In this document: positions 6,653 through 7,731 of the stretch, piece after piece
Position numbering within the stretch: position 1 is the stretch's first letter
Layout of the letters: each line of letters begins with the position of its first letter
Program-made: the position numbers and the translations under genes
DNA from: JACOVP01 sp964390715
GTDB lineage: Archaea; Nanobdellota; Nanobdellia; SCGC-AAA011-G17; UBA489
Assembly (NCBI GenBank): GCA_964390715.1
Contig: CAYMIM010000024.1
Span: forward strand, 1-7,731
Reading direction: 5' to 3'
DNA: 7,731 bases
Notes under the pieces: model-generated
Database searches by the model: none
The model's input: only the letters and a program-made list of their open reading frames with translations
What the model was told of the DNA's origin: nothing

Positions 6653-7731
6653 CAAACGTCACCTCGTAACTTCATGAGCAGCAATTCTAAGAGCAATAGG
6701 ACACCAGCGGCTAAAAGAACAACTTTTTCAAGGCTATATCTGCTTTCATCATCAGGGATAATGCTCAAAGGAGTGGAGAGTAAAGAATACTCAGTAGTAA
6801 CTGTGTCAAGATCAGATTCTTTTTCATCAGCAAGAGATACTGCTAGTGAACGGTCATCAAAAGAATAAATGCCAACTTCATCAAAGAGAATAGTATTAGT
6901 GGTCATTTTTTTCGAGGGAGTAATCACTTGTTTTTTTAACGGAAGTGAAAGGATACTGCCAGCGTCAACATTAAAGTCACTTAAGTCACCTTGTCCAGAA
7001 AGATAACGAATAACGTTGGTCCAGAAAATAGGATAAGAAGGCTGCAGAGGGAATTCAGTATCGCTTTCAATAATCCCATAGTAAATAACTTTACCTACAC
7101 CAAGAGGGTTAACACTCAGAACAGAAGAGTTTTGTGCTGTAGCGAGCGTAAGTCCTTGTTCTTGCTTCGTCGAGAAGTAATGTTGAACATCACCAAAGAG
7201 AATGTCGTTAGTCAATTTAGTTAATTGGGTAATTTCAACAGTAGCATTATTTTCTAATTGGTTTAGTTGCAAAGGAATGAGTTCGCCATAATCCACAGCA
7301 TTCGATGTAGATTCCGCGTGAATCACAAGACCCTTTCCGTCTTGAACTTCTTTAAAAAGAGTAGCAAGGACTTCTTTGTTAAGCTTGCCATCAATTTCAT
7401 GAAGCACATACACTTCAAAAGATTTTTTAGGAAGTTTCGCAGTTGGCGTGACCGTAACATCAACCTTACCAGAAGATTCAAGTGCTGCCTTCAAGTATTT
7501 GGACTCTTTATCAGTGATAAGTAAAACAGCGATACGTTTTCTTTCAGGCGCGCTGATGTAAGCGACATCATCTACAGGAAAGTCATCTTTGTCTAAAATA
7601 CGAACTTCACTAATGCCTAAGGGTGTCTTGAAGGAGTAAGGTTCAATGAATTTCGGCTTGATATTAATCTTCTTTTTTTCATCATTGACGGAATAGGAGA
7701 CTTCTTTTTCTTTTTCTCCATAATTCTTGAA
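6652..7731 (-). CDS. BatA/GATase-like membrane protein (3' part, start outside window)
   Basis: The frame is open from the right edge (7731) to TGA at 6654-6652, giving 359 visible residues and no start, so this is the C-terminal part of a longer protein. A TTG at 7494 is internal, because coding-like sequence continues upstream of it. The visible part begins with an Ig-like beta domain (1-60), then a GATase-1-like Rossmann domain starting at RKRIAVLLITDKES (64-77). This includes LGVGKVIYYG and the typical FPLQPSYPIFW (227-237) of BatA-associated proteins. A beta domain follows, then a C-terminal helix (about 335-353) and a short tail, LRGDV. Family members usually begin with a BatA two-helix region, and often a VWA domain, which would lie outside this window. 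It is the first operon gene visible here and joins the next gene as TGATG, suggesting coupled translation. Confidence 0.85.
   Translation of the reverse strand, partial: FKNYGEKEKEVSYSVNDEKKKINIKPKFIEPYSFKTPLGISEVRILDKDDFPVDDVAYISAPERKRIAVLLITDKESKYLKAALESSGKVDVTVTPTAKLPKKSFEVYVLHEIDGKLNKEVLATLFKEVQDGKGLVIHAESTSNAVDYGELIPLQLNQLENNATVEITQLTKLTNDILFGDVQHYFSTKQEQGLTLATAQNSSVLSVNPLGVGKVIYYGIIESDTEFPLQPSYPIFWTNVIRYLSGQGDLSDFNVDAGSILSLPLKKQVITPSKKMTTNTILFDEVGIYSFDDRSLAVSLADEKESDLDTVTTEYSLLSTPLSIIPDDESRYSLEKVVLLAAGVLLLLELLLMKLRGDV
6659..6665 (-). promoter_or_regulatory. Shine-Dalgarno site deciding the VWA gene start
   Basis: The minus strand reads GAGGTGA, 6 nt before ATG 6652 and only 3 nt before TTG 6655. 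It therefore supports the ATG, which overlaps the upstream stop by one base (TGATG). It lies inside the last codons of the upstream gene. Confidence 0.6.

Noticed and set aside
6653..6655. TTG 6655 as the start of the large VWA gene
   Set aside because: It is only 3 nt from the GAGGTGA, while the next codon is an ATG at proper SD spacing; the ATG is preferred.
6652..7494. A 280-codon gene starting at TTG 7494
   Set aside because: The frame stays open to the window edge and the upstream codons encode typical family sequence (RKRIAVLLITDKES), so 7494 is internal.
7267..7524. 85-codon plus-strand frame near the right edge
   Set aside because: It is antisense to the BatA/GATase-like gene, which has clear family features; the predicted protein shows no recognisable pattern.
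1..7731. CRISPR arrays, insertion sequences, attachment sites or defence-system genes
   Set aside because: No spaced direct repeats, transposase motifs or terminal inverted repeats were seen. The MoxR/VWA set resembles some ATPase-VWA defence modules only in broad fold, and it matches the ordinary MoxR-DUF58-BatA arrangement better.

Overview
The window looks like a piece of an AT-rich archaeal chromosome. The archaeal signs are: the first 20 codons of a PAC2-type proteasome-assembly chaperone; a tRNA-Lys(CTT) of archaeal sequence type with no encoded CCA; a UPF0292-type small Toprim protein; and TATA-like boxes about 25-29 bp upstream of starts, which suggest leaderless transcripts. Most starts lack Shine-Dalgarno (SD) sequences. 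A DPANN lineage is possible from gene style, but this is inference and I cannot place the organism.

Layout. Positions 1-61 (minus) hold the 5' end of the PAC2 gene. Positions 62-145 are a short divergent promoter region with a palindromic TATA-like box. Positions 146-571 (plus) encode a small four-helix membrane protein of unknown function. tRNA-Lys(CTT) at 613-687 has its own TATA-like box and is followed after only 3 nt by the Toprim gene (691-1077, plus). Everything from 1017 to the right edge is one minus-strand operon, whose last gene overlaps the Toprim gene tail-to-tail by 61 bp.

The operon, in transcription order (right to left), is: a BatA/GATase-like membrane protein (5' end outside the window); an 813-aa protein with two VWA-type MIDAS motif sets, a GATase-like shell and three membrane helices; a single-pass coiled-coil protein; a 262-aa three-helix membrane protein; a MoxR AAA+ ATPase; and a DUF58 VWA-like protein. 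Gene junctions are TGATG, TAAATG, a 10-nt gap, ATGA and ATGA, so translational coupling is likely.

The core MoxR-DUF58-VWA/BatA set is a known, widespread partnership in which a cytosolic AAA+ ATPase works with VWA proteins, apparently on envelope or protein-complex maturation; its exact role is unknown in most organisms. The two middle genes are the unfamiliar part. I cannot assign the coiled-coil protein to a family, and the 262-aa protein only weakly recalls DUF4175-type partners of MoxR operons. Together the six products predict a membrane assembly with a cytosolic ATPase/VWA module and large extracytoplasmic VWA, GATase-like and coiled-coil parts. No mobile element, CRISPR array or long non-coding stretch is present.
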